Positions 40,290-48,686 of a stretch of 64,000 nucleotides of DNA are shown here, one piece after another (positions within the stretch are counted from its first letter, which is position 1; every line of letters begins with the position of its first letter). The stretch spans positions 372,001-436,000 of the forward strand of contig NZ_JACVBX010000003.1 of the NCBI RefSeq assembly GCF_014852585.1, in the 5' to 3' direction. The stretch is from Pseudomonas sp. PDM18. GTDB taxonomy: Bacteria; Pseudomonadota; Gammaproteobacteria; Pseudomonadales; Pseudomonadaceae. Made by a program: the position numbers and the translations under genes. The notes beneath the pieces are model-generated. The model was given only the letters and a program-made list of their open reading frames with translations, made no database searches and had not been told where the DNA came from.

Positions 40290-40747
40290 GAACCCTGCCT
40301 TCGGTACCCGCGCCACACACCCTGAAAGCTGGCGGATTCACTCTGATCGAACTGATGGTGGTGGTTTCCATCCTGGCCCTGCTCGCCGGTATCGCCATTC
40401 CCAGCTACCGCCAGTTCATCCTGCGCGCCAACCGCAGCGAGGCGCAGACCCTGCTGCGCGATGCCGCCGCCCAGCAGGAGCGCTACCTGGCGCAATACAG
40501 CAAGTACACCGACGATCCCGCGAAGCTGGCGTTCACCTACCCGCTCACGGCCGACGGCAAGCGACTCTCGACGCACCAGCTGTACGAACTGGCCGCCGAA
40601 CATCCCGACGGCGATACACGCCGCTACCGGCTGACTGCCCGACGCCGGGGCGCCCAGTTGCGCGACCCGGACTGCGGCGACTTCACCCTGGACGAGCGCG
40701 GCACCCGCGGCGTCAGCGTGGGCAGCGTCGACAGCTGCTGGCGCTGA
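40286..40747 (+). CDS. pilE: Minor type IV pilin PilE
   Basis: 153 residues. Leader of 17 residues ending KAGG, then FTLIELMVVVSILALLAGIAIPSYRQFI, a perfect type IV prepilin motif (cleavage Gly17/Phe18, Glu22 at +5). The rest fits PilE/PilA-like minor pilins: NRSEAQTLLRDAAAQQERYLAQYSKYTDDPAKL, and a C-terminal disulfide loop (DPDCGDFTLDERGTRGVSVGSVDSCW). It overlaps pilY1 by 4 bases and closes the operon. No PilY2 is present between them. Confidence 0.92.
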   Translation: MRTLPSVPAPHTLKAGGFTLIELMVVVSILALLAGIAIPSYRQFILRANRSEAQTLLRDAAAQQERYLAQYSKYTDDPAKLAFTYPLTADGKRLSTHQLYELAAEHPDGDTRRYRLTARRRGAQLRDPDCGDFTLDERGTRGVSVGSVDSCWR

Positions 40748-40868
40748 TCAAACGCTCGCTTGGATTGCGCTTTCCACAATTTCTGGTGCAGCATCGGACC
40801 AATGGCTATCCGCTGGCATAGCCCCTGCATTGCCATACCAGCCCATCCACCTCCGCCGAGGCCCGCTT

Positions 40869-41333
40869 ATGCGCATCGTGCAAGCCACGCTCGACCACCT
40901 CGATCTGCTCGCGCCGCTGTTCGTCAAATACCGCGAGTTCTACGGCATGCTCCCCTACCCCGAATCCTCGCGGAAATTCCTCGAGAAGCGCCTGCGCCGC
41001 AAGGAATCGGTGATCTACCTGGCCCTGCCGGATGACGACGACAGCAAGCTGCTGGGTTTCTGCCAGCTCTACCCGAGCTACTCCTCGCTGTCGCTCAAGC
41101 GCGTGTGGATCCTCAACGACATCTACGTCGCCGAAGAGGCGCGCCGCCAACTGGTCGCCGACCACCTGCTGCAGACCGCCCGGCAGATGGCCCGCGAGAC
41201 CCAGGCCGTGCGCATGCGCGTGTCCACCAGCGTCAACAACGAGGTGGCGCAGAAGGTCTACGAGTCCATCGGTTTCCGCGAGGACAGCGAGTTCAAGAAC
41301 TACATCCTGCCGATCAGCGACGACCTCAACTGA
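40869..41333 (+). CDS. GNAT-family N-acetyltransferase
   Basis: 154 residues. A single GNAT fold: VIYLALPDDDDSKLLGFCQLYPSYSSLSLKRVWILNDIYV as strands 3-4, then EEARRQLVADHLLQTARQMA, where the acetyl-CoA loop (usually Q/RxxGxG/A) is degenerate, and VNNEVAQKVYESIGFREDSEF as the final signature. ATG 40869 follows GAGG with seven-base spacing. In PAO1 an acetyltransferase gene (PA4026) directly follows eutC, so this gene marks the far side of the pilin-operon insertion. Substrate unknown. Confidence 0.9.
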   Translation: MRIVQATLDHLDLLAPLFVKYREFYGMLPYPESSRKFLEKRLRRKESVIYLALPDDDDSKLLGFCQLYPSYSSLSLKRVWILNDIYVAEEARRQLVADHLLQTARQMARETQAVRMRVSTSVNNEVAQKVYESIGFREDSEFKNYILPISDDLN

Positions 41334-41434
41334 GGCCCAGCTCCAAGGTGCGGGGCGGCCCGCTGGCATCGGCGGGCCGGGCGCATTAAAGTGCCATCAG
41401 TGCACTTGTTGCGGCCTCCGCTTGAAGGGATCAC

Positions 41435-42319
41435 ATGCGTATTTCCCTGCTTGTTCTGCGCACCGCCTGTCTCTGTTTCGCCATCCTGGGCGCCAACGCC
41501 CAGGCCCAGACCCTGCGCGTCGCCACCCTGGAGTGGGCCCCTTACGTCGGTAGCGACCTGCCGGGCAACGGGCTGGCCAGCCGCATACTCAGCGAAGCCC
41601 TGGCGCTCAATGGCGACAAAGCCGAACTGGTCTTCCTGCCCTGGCAACGAGCCCTCAACGAAACCCGCGAAGGCCGTTTCGACGCACTGATGCCGGCTTA
41701 TTTGTCGCCGGACCGCAGCCAGGACTTCTACACCTCGATGCCGTTGCTGGACTCCCAGCTCGGCTTCTTCCGCCGTCGCGACCGCGCCCTGCCGATCAAC
41801 CCGCGCGACCTCGACACCTTGCGCCCCTACCGCATCGGCGTGGTACGCGGTTACGTCAATCAGGAAAGCTTCGACGACGCCGACTTCCTCAACAAGGACG
41901 TGGTCAGCAGCGACTGGCAGAACCTGGAGAAACTGCTGCGCGGGCGCATCGACCTGGCCGTGGTGGACCGCTACACCGGCTACCAGTTGCTCAGCCAGAA
42001 CGCCCCGGCGCTGCGTGAGCAACTGGAGTTCGTCGAACCGCCGCTGGAGGTCAAGCCGCTCTACGTGCTGGTGCCGAAGAAGCGCGCAGAAGGCGAAGCC
42101 CTGGCCGCCAGCCTCGACCGCGGCCTGCGCACCCTGCGCCGCAGTGGCCGCCTTCAGCAACTGATTGCCGAGGCCCGCCTGGAAAACGCAATGAACACCC
42201 GAGAAGTCGCCGCGCATCCGCTGGCCGAGCAGTTGCCAGCGACCAGCAACCAACACGGCGCCGCACTTTCGCCTCGGACCCAGACGAGCCTGCTGAGCTG
42301 GCAGGCAAGCCTGCTCTGA
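41435..42319 (+). CDS. Periplasmic substrate-binding (SBP_bac_3) protein
   Basis: 294 residues. Signal peptide to about residue 25 (LRTACLCFAILGANAQAQ). The binding domain begins TLRVATLEWAPYVGSDLPGNGLASRILSEAL and has the family's EGRFDALMPAYLSPDR and GVVRGYVNQ hinge patterns. A poorly conserved 45-residue tail follows after the domain ends near AEARLENAM. No permease or ATPase gene is adjacent, so it may be an orphan binding protein or signalling subunit. Typical of polar amino acids, but the ligand is unknown. Confidence 0.85.
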   Translation: MRISLLVLRTACLCFAILGANAQAQTLRVATLEWAPYVGSDLPGNGLASRILSEALALNGDKAELVFLPWQRALNETREGRFDALMPAYLSPDRSQDFYTSMPLLDSQLGFFRRRDRALPINPRDLDTLRPYRIGVVRGYVNQESFDDADFLNKDVVSSDWQNLEKLLRGRIDLAVVDRYTGYQLLSQNAPALREQLEFVEPPLEVKPLYVLVPKKRAEGEALAASLDRGLRTLRRSGRLQQLIAEARLENAMNTREVAAHPLAEQLPATSNQHGAALSPRTQTSLLSWQASLL

Positions 42320-42513
42320 CGTCCCAGAAGGCGCTGCGCCGGCATTTGTCACAAGGCGTTGCCGCGCTCACAGCGACAGGATTTTCACGCAGAAGCTGTA
42401 ATATCCTCCCGCGGACCTCCCTCGCAGGATACGACGGAGCGCGCCCCCGGCAGCCTGGCCGAGCCTTATAATAGGCGGCCCGGCCGTTCACCTTGTTGTC
42501 AGACAGGCTTCTC

Positions 42514-43173
42514 ATGGAATTCAACCCGATCGACCTGATTCTCCACCTCGACTCCTACCTGTCGCTGGCGGTAGCCAACTATGGCACCTGGATCTACGCC
42601 ATCCTCTTCCTGGTGATCTTCTGCGAAACCGGCCTGGTGGTGACGCCCTTCCTGCCGGGCGACTCCCTGCTCTTCATCGCCGGCGCCATCTGCGCCACCG
42701 GCGGCATGGACCCGTGGATGCTCGGCGGCCTGCTGCTGCTCGCGGCGATCAGCGGCGACAGCACCAACTACGTGATCGGCCGAACCCTGGGAAAGCGCCT
42801 GTTCAGCAACCCGAACTCCAAGGTCTTCCGCCGCGACTACCTGGACCAGACCCACGCCTTCTACGAACGCCACGGTGGCAAGACCGTGACCCTGGCGCGC
42901 TTCCTGCCCATCGTGCGGACCTTCGCCCCCTTCGTCGCCGGCATGGCCTACATGCCCTACGCACGCTTCCTGTTCTTCAGCGTGGCCGGCAGCATCGCCT
43001 GGGTCGGCGGCCTGGTGACCCTGGGCTTCTTCTTCGGCAACGTGCCGTTCATCAAACAGAACCTCTCGGTGATGATCGTCGCCATCATCGCCTTCTCCCT
43101 GGTGCCCATGCTGATCGGCTTCATCCGCCACAAGCTGCGCCCCTCGGCCAAGGCCCAGCCCGGCGAGCACTGA
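42514..43173 (+). CDS. DedA-family membrane protein
   Basis: 219 residues with four to five membrane segments. The DedA core is plain: VIFCETGLVVTPFLPGDSLLFIAGAI (family E and PGD motif), GDSTNYVIGRTLGKRLF, and FYERHGGKTVTLARFLPIVRTFAPFVAGMAYM with the two functional Arg residues. DedA proteins are lipid-flippase-like (undecaprenyl phosphate or phospholipid) and support envelope integrity and colistin/alkali tolerance in relatives. ATG 42514; a TATAAT at 42467 may be its -10 box, but no good -35 is visible. Confidence 0.92.
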   Translation: MEFNPIDLILHLDSYLSLAVANYGTWIYAILFLVIFCETGLVVTPFLPGDSLLFIAGAICATGGMDPWMLGGLLLLAAISGDSTNYVIGRTLGKRLFSNPNSKVFRRDYLDQTHAFYERHGGKTVTLARFLPIVRTFAPFVAGMAYMPYARFLFFSVAGSIAWVGGLVTLGFFFGNVPFIKQNLSVMIVAIIAFSLVPMLIGFIRHKLRPSAKAQPGEH

Positions 43174-43179
43174 TCCCCC

Positions 43180-43998
43180 ATGTGGTCCTTCAGCGCCTGG
43201 CACCGCCGGCGCTTCCTCGCCCGCTATCCGCTCGATGCACAGCTATGGGCGCAGGTGCGCCGGCACCTGCCAATCCTCGACGGTCTGAGCGAAGAGGAGC
43301 TGCGCCGGCTCGGCGAGCGGGCGCTGCTGTTCCTGCGCGACAAGCGCCTCTCGCCGCTGCCGGGCATCGAACTGGATGACTACCGCCGCCTGCTGCTGGC
43401 TACGCAGGCCGAGCTTCCGCTGCTGCACCTGCCGGACCTGAACTGGTACGGCGGTTTCCATGAGCTGGTGCTCTACCCCGACGACTTCGTCAGCCCGCAG
43501 AAGCACCGCGACCCCGCGGGCGTCATGCACGAATTCGACGACGAGCGCGCCGGTGAAACCTCGCTGCAGGGCCCGGTGATCCTCGCCTGGCCTGGCGTGG
43601 AAAGCGGCGGCGGCTGGGAAGCCTACAACCTGGTGATCCACGAACTGGCGCACAAGCTCGACATGCTCAATGGCGATGCCAACGGGATGCCACCGCTGCA
43701 CCGCGACATGCGCGTCGCCGACTGGGCCACCGCGATGCAGGCCGCCTACGACGACCTGAACCGCCAGCTCGACCACAACCCGCAGGCGCACACCGCCATC
43801 GACCCGTACGCGGCGGAGAATCCGGCAGAGTTCTTCGCCGTCACCAGCGAATACTTCTTTACCGCTCCGGACCTCCTTCAGGCGGCCTATCCCAAAGTCT
43901 ATGAACAGCTTTCGCTGTTCTACCGGCAAGATCCCCTCGCGCGCCTGCACAGGCTGCAGGCCGAGCACCCCGAATATCAGGAAACTCAGGCCCACTAG
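43180..43998 (+). CDS. mtfA: MtfA-type zinc peptidase
   Basis: 272 residues. A gluzincin-like domain with HELAH (His154, Glu155, His158) in YNLVIHELAHKLDMLNGDANG, and a downstream glutamate in ENPAEFFAVTSEYFF. The start WHRRRFLARYPLDAQLWAQVRRHLPILDGLS is family-typical. E. coli MtfA binds the repressor Mlc and has weak aminopeptidase activity. Starts 6 bases after the DedA stop, so it is cotranscribed. Confidence 0.88.
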   Translation: MWSFSAWHRRRFLARYPLDAQLWAQVRRHLPILDGLSEEELRRLGERALLFLRDKRLSPLPGIELDDYRRLLLATQAELPLLHLPDLNWYGGFHELVLYPDDFVSPQKHRDPAGVMHEFDDERAGETSLQGPVILAWPGVESGGGWEAYNLVIHELAHKLDMLNGDANGMPPLHRDMRVADWATAMQAAYDDLNRQLDHNPQAHTAIDPYAAENPAEFFAVTSEYFFTAPDLLQAAYPKVYEQLSLFYRQDPLARLHRLQAEHPEYQETQAH

Positions 43999-44008
43999 GC
44001 GATGTCTG

Positions 44009-44037
44009 TGGCTTGGACACGGCAATCTGCCTATAAT
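44009..44037 (+). promoter_or_regulatory. Sigma-70 promoter of ppa
   Basis: A perfect -10 box TATAAT (44032) has TGGCTT 17 bp upstream as a weak -35. The start would fall about 34 bases before the ppa ATG. Confidence 0.6.
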
Positions 44038-44078
44038 CCGCCGCACTTTTTCGGCCCGACCACTATCTGGAGTCGTCC

Positions 44079-44609
44079 ATGAGCTACAGCAGCATCCCGG
44101 CTGGCAAAGACCTGCCGAACGACATTTACGTCGCCATCGAGATCCCGGCCAACCACGCGCCGATCAAGTACGAAATCGACAAGGACACCGACTGCCTGTT
44201 CGTCGACCGTTTCATGGCCACCCCGATGTTCTACCCGGCCAACTACGGCTTCATCCCGAACACCCTGGCCGACGACGGTGACCCCCTGGACGTGCTGGTC
44301 GTGACCCCGTACCCGGTCGCTCCGGGCTCCGTGATCCGCGCCCGTCCGGTTGGCGTGCTGAACATGAGCGACGAAGCCGGCGGCGACGCCAAGCTGATCG
44401 CCGTACCGCACGACAAGCTGACCGTCCTGTACAAGGACGTGAAGGAATACACCGACCTGCCGGCCCTGCTGCTGGAGCAGATCAAGCACTTCTTCGAGAA
44501 CTACAAGGATCTCGAGAAGGGCAAGTGGGTGAAGGTCGAAGGCTGGGGCGACGCCGCCCAGGCTCACGACTACATCACCAAGGCCGTCGCCGCCTTCCAG
44601 GCCAAGTGA
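44079..44609 (+). CDS. ppa: Inorganic pyrophosphatase
   Basis: 176 residues, the usual bacterial length for family I. Hydrolyses PPi to phosphate, pulling biosynthetic reactions forward. The signature [11 protein letters not shown] carries the metal-binding aspartates. [23 protein letters not shown] and [16 protein letters not shown] are conserved active-site regions. Codon use is strongly biased to C-ending codons, as expected for a highly expressed gene. Preceded by a TATAAT promoter and followed by a terminator. Confidence 0.97.
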   Translation: MSYSSIPAGKDLPNDIYVAIEIPANHAPIKYEIDKDTDCLFVDRFMATPMFYPANYGFIPNTLADDGDPLDVLVVTPYPVAPGSVIRARPVGVLNMSDEAGGDAKLIAVPHDKLTVLYKDVKEYTDLPALLLEQIKHFFENYKDLEKGKWVKVEGWGDAAQAHDYITKAVAAFQAK

Positions 44610-44638
44610 TGGTGGCGCGGGTGACCGCGCCGTGAAGA

Positions 44639-44661
44639 GCCCCGCCCTGGCGGGGCCTTTT
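44639..44661 (+). terminator. Terminator after ppa
   Basis: GCCCCGCC / GGCGGGGC with a tiny loop and a C-TTTT tail, 30 bases after the ppa stop codon. Confidence 0.85.
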
Positions 44662-44703
44662 CATGACCGGGATTAGGCTTTTCGTCCCGACTTTGCTACC
44701 ATC

Positions 44704-44811
44704 TGCGCCCCCGCACGCAGCCCGCTGCGCTGCCACAGAATCAAGGCGGTCCGCCCTACCAGAAGTAAGGTTGGACCACCCCCTGAAAGCCGGCCACAAG
44801 CCGGCTTTTTT
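44704..44811 (+). ncRNA. Candidate small RNA ending in an intrinsic terminator
   Basis: A stretch of about 100 bases lies between a promoter-like TACCAT (44697) and a strong terminator (AAAGCCGGC, CACAA loop, GCCGGCTTTTTT, 44786-44811), with no start codon and ribosome site. It includes a second stem CGCAGCCCGCTGCG and an exposed GGTTGGACC. Two terminators in a row after ppa argue for a separate transcript. The 5' end is a guess. Confidence 0.4.
44786..44811 (+). terminator. Second terminator downstream of ppa
   Basis: AAAGCCGGC / GCCGGCTTT around CACAA, followed by T residues. It is 127 bases beyond the first terminator and ends the candidate sRNA. Confidence 0.88.
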
Positions 44812-44929
44812 AATGCCTGCGATTTGGCCCGCGCAGCCTGCGCGATTCCCCGCCAGACCGCTCGCCGGCCAATGCGCTGCTGTCACCGGCCAGGCATAAG
44901 ATCGAATTATTCCCCCCCGGTCCGCTGTC

Positions 44930-45565
44930 ATGAAACGCTCTCCATCCCTGCTGCTTGCCCTGCTGCTGACTTCCCCCGCGCTTGCCCAGGCGCAGGCGCA
45001 GGCGGCGGAGTGGACGCTGGCCAAGAACCAGGACGGCGTGCAGGTTTACCTGAGCGAGGTGCCCGGCTCGCGCTACAAGAGCTTTCGCGGCGTCACCCTG
45101 GTGAAGGCCGACGTCGCCACCCTCGGCCACCTGCAGGAAAACCTGCGCGTCTCCTGTGCCTGGCTGTACTCCTGTGCTCAGATGCGCCTGCTCAAGTACA
45201 GCGACGAAGCCATCTGGGTCTACCTCGATACCAAGCTACCCTGGCCCGCCGCCCCGCGCGACCTGGTGCTGAAGGTGCGCACCGAGGAAACCCCGGACGG
45301 CGGCATGATCCGCCACCTGCAGGCCGCGCCAGACTACCTCCCGCCGGTGAAGGACCGCATCCGCGTGCCCAGCGTCTCGGGCACTTGGCAGATGGTTCCC
45401 AAGGGCCCGAAGCTCACCGAAGTCACCTACGAAATGCGCGGCGAACCGGGCGGCAGCGTGCCGTCGTGGCTGGCGAACCAGTTCGTGGTGGATGCGCCGT
45501 TCGAGTCGCTGCGCATGTTGAAAGTGGTGGCGGAACACCAGGGCGTGCGCGACGGCGGCTACTAG
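44930..45565 (+). CDS. Secreted START-domain lipid-binding-like protein
   Basis: 211 residues. Signal peptide MKRSPSLLLALLLTSPALAQAQAQA, then a START/SRPBCC fold: WTLAKNQDGVQVYLSEVPGSRYKSFRGVTLVKADVATLG, with conserved W-x-Y-x-x-K-L-P-W-P-A-A-P-R-D around WVYLDTKLPWPAAPRDLVL and the C-terminal helix ANQFVVDAPFESLRMLKVVAE. Such periplasmic START proteins occur throughout Pseudomonas, probably carrying a hydrophobic ligand between membranes; the ligand is not known. Confidence 0.88.
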   Translation: MKRSPSLLLALLLTSPALAQAQAQAAEWTLAKNQDGVQVYLSEVPGSRYKSFRGVTLVKADVATLGHLQENLRVSCAWLYSCAQMRLLKYSDEAIWVYLDTKLPWPAAPRDLVLKVRTEETPDGGMIRHLQAAPDYLPPVKDRIRVPSVSGTWQMVPKGPKLTEVTYEMRGEPGGSVPSWLANQFVVDAPFESLRMLKVVAEHQGVRDGGY

Positions 45566-45692
45566 CAAGTTGGTCCGACAGTAGTGCGGGCAAGGCTGGC
45601 GGCGGAGCTCGCTGCGTGCCCGAAGATTTGCCCGCAAAGCCCGTCTCTGCTAGTGTCGCGAGGTTTCCGAATACCCCCGCCGAGATGTCCGC

Positions 45693-45938
45693 ATGGCCCG
45701 CAAGAAAGCTTCCCTCGACTTCGAACAGTCCCTCGCCGAGCTGCAAACGCTGGTGGAGCGCCTGGAAAGCGGCGAGCTGTCGCTGGAGGATTCGCTGGGT
45801 GCCTTCGAGCAGGGCATCCGCCTGACCCGCGACTGCCAGGCAGCGCTGACCCAGGCGGAGCAGAAGGTGCAGATCCTTCTGGAACGCGACGGCGAGCTGA
45901 GCGAAGCGTCCTTCGATCCGGAAGGCGAAGACGCATGA
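45693..45938 (+). CDS. xseB: Exodeoxyribonuclease VII small subunit
   Basis: 81 residues. The whole protein is the XseB helical hairpin: [53 protein letters not shown] (diagnostic). It binds XseA (encoded elsewhere) in single-strand DNA degradation. The stop overlaps the ispA start (ATGA). It keeps its usual place before ispA. Confidence 0.96.
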   Translation: MARKKASLDFEQSLAELQTLVERLESGELSLEDSLGAFEQGIRLTRDCQAALTQAEQKVQILLERDGELSEASFDPEGEDA

Positions 45939-46822
45939 TCGCCGCGTACCAAGCGCGCTGTACGGCGCGTGTCGATGCTGCGCTGGAAAAACTCTTCGTC
46001 GCCCCCCGTGAAGAACTCACGCGTATCTACGCCGCCATGCGCTATAGCGTGGTCAACGGTGGCAAGCGCGTGCGTCCACTGCTGGCCTACGCGGCCTGCG
46101 AAGCCCTGGGTGGCGAGGCCGAACGCGCCGATGGCGCGGCCTGCGCGGTAGAGCTGATCCACGCCTACTCCCTGGTGCACGACGACCTGCCGGCCATGGA
46201 CGACGACGACCTGCGCCGCGGCCAGCCGACCACCCACATCGCCTTCGACGAAGCCTGCGCGATCCTCGCCGGCGACGGCCTGCAGGCGCTGGCATTCGAG
46301 GTGATCGGTAACGCCCGGCTCAATCCGCAGGATGCCCAGACCCGTCTGGACATGCTGCTGGCCCTGACCCGCGCCGCCGGTTCCGCCGGCATGGTCGGCG
46401 GCCAGGCCATCGACCTCGAATCCGTGGGCCGCAGGATCGACCAGGCGGCGCTGGAAACCATGCACCGGCACAAGACCGGCGCGCTGATCGAAGCCAGCGT
46501 GCAGCTTGGCGCCCTGGCCAGCGGCCGCGCCGACGCCACGTCCCTGGAAGCCCTGCGCCGTTATGCCGAGGCCGTGGGCCTGGCGTTCCAGGTGCAGGAC
46601 GACATCCTCGACGTGGAAAGCGATACCGCCACCCTCGGCAAGACCCAAGGCAAGGATCAGGCCCATGACAAGCCGACCTACCCCGCTCTGCTCGGTCTCG
46701 ACGCCGCCAAGGCCTACGCCCTGGCCCTGCGCGACCAGGCGCTGGCCGCACTGGAAGGTTTCGGCGACAGCGCCGAGCCGCTGCGCGCGCTCGCCCGCTA
46801 TATAGTCGAACGCCGCAACTGA
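45935..46822 (+). CDS. ispA: (2E,6E)-farnesyl diphosphate synthase
   Basis: 295 residues. Condenses DMAPP/GPP with IPP to farnesyl diphosphate. First aspartate-rich motif [14 protein letters not shown], second [12 protein letters not shown], plus GGKRVRPLL and the GQAIDLES region. Coupled to xseB by a 4-base overlap. In P. aeruginosa dxs follows within the same operon; here 15.7 kb of hydroxyproline genes lie between them. Confidence 0.97.
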   Translation: MIAAYQARCTARVDAALEKLFVAPREELTRIYAAMRYSVVNGGKRVRPLLAYAACEALGGEAERADGAACAVELIHAYSLVHDDLPAMDDDDLRRGQPTTHIAFDEACAILAGDGLQALAFEVIGNARLNPQDAQTRLDMLLALTRAAGSAGMVGGQAIDLESVGRRIDQAALETMHRHKTGALIEASVQLGALASGRADATSLEALRRYAEAVGLAFQVQDDILDVESDTATLGKTQGKDQAHDKPTYPALLGLDAAKAYALALRDQALAALEGFGDSAEPLRALARYIVERRN

Positions 46823-46908
46823 TCTCCTCGGCACGCGCATTGCGTGTGCAAATCCCGTGAATCGCCCATTGCGATGACCGCTCGCCGGTGCTTCACTGCA
46901 TTAGCGGG

Positions 46909-46924
46909 ATTTCGTATACCATAT
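46909..46924. promoter_or_regulatory. GntR operator before the hydroxyproline GntR gene (site 1)
   Basis: ATTTCGTATACCATAT, two to three mismatches from the perfect palindrome ATTTCGTATACGAAAT found at 58466. It lies 31 bases before the GntR start codon, fitting autoregulation. Confidence 0.75.
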
Positions 46925-46954
46925 CCGACAAAATCCACCTGACCGGACTGCATC

Positions 46955-47629
46955 GTGCCGCTACGCAACGCCCCCAACCTGGGTATCGTCCCCTCCGCCT
47001 CGGAGACCATTGCCAAGCACCTGCGCGAGGCGATCATTTCTGGCCAGATGGCGGAAAACGAGCCAATTCGCCAGGACGACATCGCGCAGATCTTCAACGT
47101 CAGCAAGATCCCCGTGCGCGAAGCGCTCAAGCGCCTGGAAGCCGAAGGCCTGGTGGAGTTCCAGCGCAACAAGGGCGCGCTGGTGACGAAGATTTCCGAG
47201 CCGGAACTAGCGCAGATGTTCGAGGTGCGTGTCGTCCTCGAAGCACAGGCAATCCGCCTCGCGGTGCCCAACATGACCGCCGAGACGTTCGAGCGCGCCG
47301 AGCGTATCTGTGCCGAGTTCGTCGGCGAGGACGATGTCGGCCGCTGGGCAGAACTGAACTGGGAACTGCATGCCTGCCTCTATGAGCCGGCGCAGCGTCC
47401 CTACCTGGTTGGCCTGATCCGCTCGATCCACGACAAGCTGGAGCGCTACCTGCGCATGCAGATGAGCCTGTCCTCCGGCAAGGAACGCGCCGACCACGAG
47501 CACCATGACATCCTCGACGCCTGCCGTGCCGGCGATGGCGAGCTGGCAGCGCGCCTGCTGGAAGAGCACATCAACGGCGTCTGCCGCACGCTCTACGAGC
47601 ACCTGCCGAACCGGCCGACGCCGAGTTAG
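46955..47629 (+). CDS. GntR/FCD-family regulator, probable repressor of the hydroxyproline locus
   Basis: 224 residues, GTG start. The winged helix-turn-helix IAKHLREAIISGQMAENEPIRQDDIAQIFNVSKIPVREALKRLEAEGLVEFQ is followed by an FCD domain (ARLLEEHIN at the end, with ELNWELHACLYEPAQRPYL and DHEHHDILDACRAGD supplying the metal-binding residues). The repeated 16-bp palindrome at 46909, 52487 and 58466 is the expected shape of its binding site. HypR, a GntR protein, represses hydroxyproline genes in Sinorhizobium; a similar role here is inferred. The ligand might be hydroxyproline itself or a pathway intermediate. Confidence 0.88.
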   Translation: MPLRNAPNLGIVPSASETIAKHLREAIISGQMAENEPIRQDDIAQIFNVSKIPVREALKRLEAEGLVEFQRNKGALVTKISEPELAQMFEVRVVLEAQAIRLAVPNMTAETFERAERICAEFVGEDDVGRWAELNWELHACLYEPAQRPYLVGLIRSIHDKLERYLRMQMSLSSGKERADHEHHDILDACRAGDGELAARLLEEHINGVCRTLYEHLPNRPTPS

Positions 47630-47638
47630 ACAAAACTG

Positions 47639-47672
47639 TCCGCTGTGCCGATTTCATCATCGGCCCAGCGGA
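47639..47672. promoter_or_regulatory. Long hairpin between GntR gene and lhpA
   Basis: TCCGCTG-T-GCCGAT and ATCGGC-C-CAGCGGA form a 13-bp stem, interrupted by one mismatch, around TTCATC. No T-run follows on the plus strand, so a leader structure or regulator site is as likely as a terminator. Confidence 0.6.
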
Positions 47673-47741
47673 AAACCCTCAAGCTGCAATCCCCTCCTCG
47701 CGCCACCCTAGGGTCAACAACAAGACACCCCAGGTGGCAGC

Positions 47742-48686
47742 ATGAAACGCATCCAGGTTCTCGATTCCCACACCGGCGGCGAACCCACTCGCCTGGTGCT
47801 CGACGGCTTTCCCGACCTGGGCAAGGGCAGCATGGCCGAACGCCGCGCGCTGCTGGCCGAACAGCACGACAGCTGGCGCGCCGCGACCGTGCTGGAGCCA
47901 CGCGGCAGCGACGTACTGGTCGGCGCGCTGCTCTGCGAGCCGGTGGACCCGAGCGCCTGCGCCGGCGTGATCTTCTTCAACAATACAGGCTACCTGGGCA
48001 TGTGCGGCCACGGCACCATCGGCCTGGTGGTCTCGCTGGCGCACCTGGGACGCATCGGCCCCGGCACGCACAAGATCGAGACGCCGGTCGGCACCGTCGA
48101 AGCGACCCTGCACGACGACCGCTCGGTGAGCGTGCGCAACGTCCCCTCCTACCGCTACCGCAAGCAAGTGCCGGTGCAAGTGCCTGGCCATGGGCTGGTG
48201 CACGGCGACATCGCCTGGGGCGGCAACTGGTTCTTCCTGATCTCCGATCACGGCCTGCGCGTCGCCGGCGACAACCTCGACGAGCTGACTGCCTACACGG
48301 TCGCCGTGCAGAAGGCGCTGGAAGACCAGGGTATCCGTGGCGAAGACGGCGGGCTGATCGACCACATCGAACTGTTCGCCGACGACCCCGAAGCGGACAG
48401 CCGCAACTACGTGCTCTGCCCCGGCAAGGCCTACGACCGCTCGCCCTGCGGCACCGGCACCAGCGCCAAGCTGGCCTGCCTGGCCGCCGACGGCAAGCTC
48501 GCCGCCGGCGCCGCCTGGCGCCAGGCCAGCGTGATCGGCAGCCAGTTCGAGGGCCGCTTCGAGTGGCTCGGTGAGCCGGCCGAAGGGCGCATCATCCCGA
48601 CCATCCGTGGTCGCGCCAACGTCAGCGCCGAGGCCACCCTGCTGCTGGAAGAGGACGATCCCTTCGCCTGGGGCATCCGCCCGTGA
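47742..48686 (+). CDS. lhpA: 4-hydroxyproline 2-epimerase
   Basis: 314 residues. Interconverts trans-4-hydroxy-L-proline and cis-4-hydroxy-D-proline, the first pathway step. Proline-racemase fold with both catalytic cysteines: Cys88 in GMCGHGTIG and Cys236 in [12 protein letters not shown]. It opens [12 protein letters not shown], as in all family members. The GTGA overlap with lhpB indicates coupled translation. It differs clearly from the second proline-racemase-like gene at 57362, which has Ser90 in the first catalytic position. Confidence 0.94.
   Translation: MKRIQVLDSHTGGEPTRLVLDGFPDLGKGSMAERRALLAEQHDSWRAATVLEPRGSDVLVGALLCEPVDPSACAGVIFFNNTGYLGMCGHGTIGLVVSLAHLGRIGPGTHKIETPVGTVEATLHDDRSVSVRNVPSYRYRKQVPVQVPGHGLVHGDIAWGGNWFFLISDHGLRVAGDNLDELTAYTVAVQKALEDQGIRGEDGGLIDHIELFADDPEADSRNYVLCPGKAYDRSPCGTGTSAKLACLAADGKLAAGAAWRQASVIGSQFEGRFEWLGEPAEGRIIPTIRGRANVSAEATLLLEEDDPFAWGIRP

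Larger units (their letters stand above)
44610..44929. other. Gene-free stretch with two terminators and a candidate sRNA
   Basis: 320 bp between ppa and the START-domain gene. It holds the ppa terminator (44639), a promoter-like TACCAT at 44697, and a second, independent terminator at 44786 with no coding frame before it. Confidence 0.6.
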
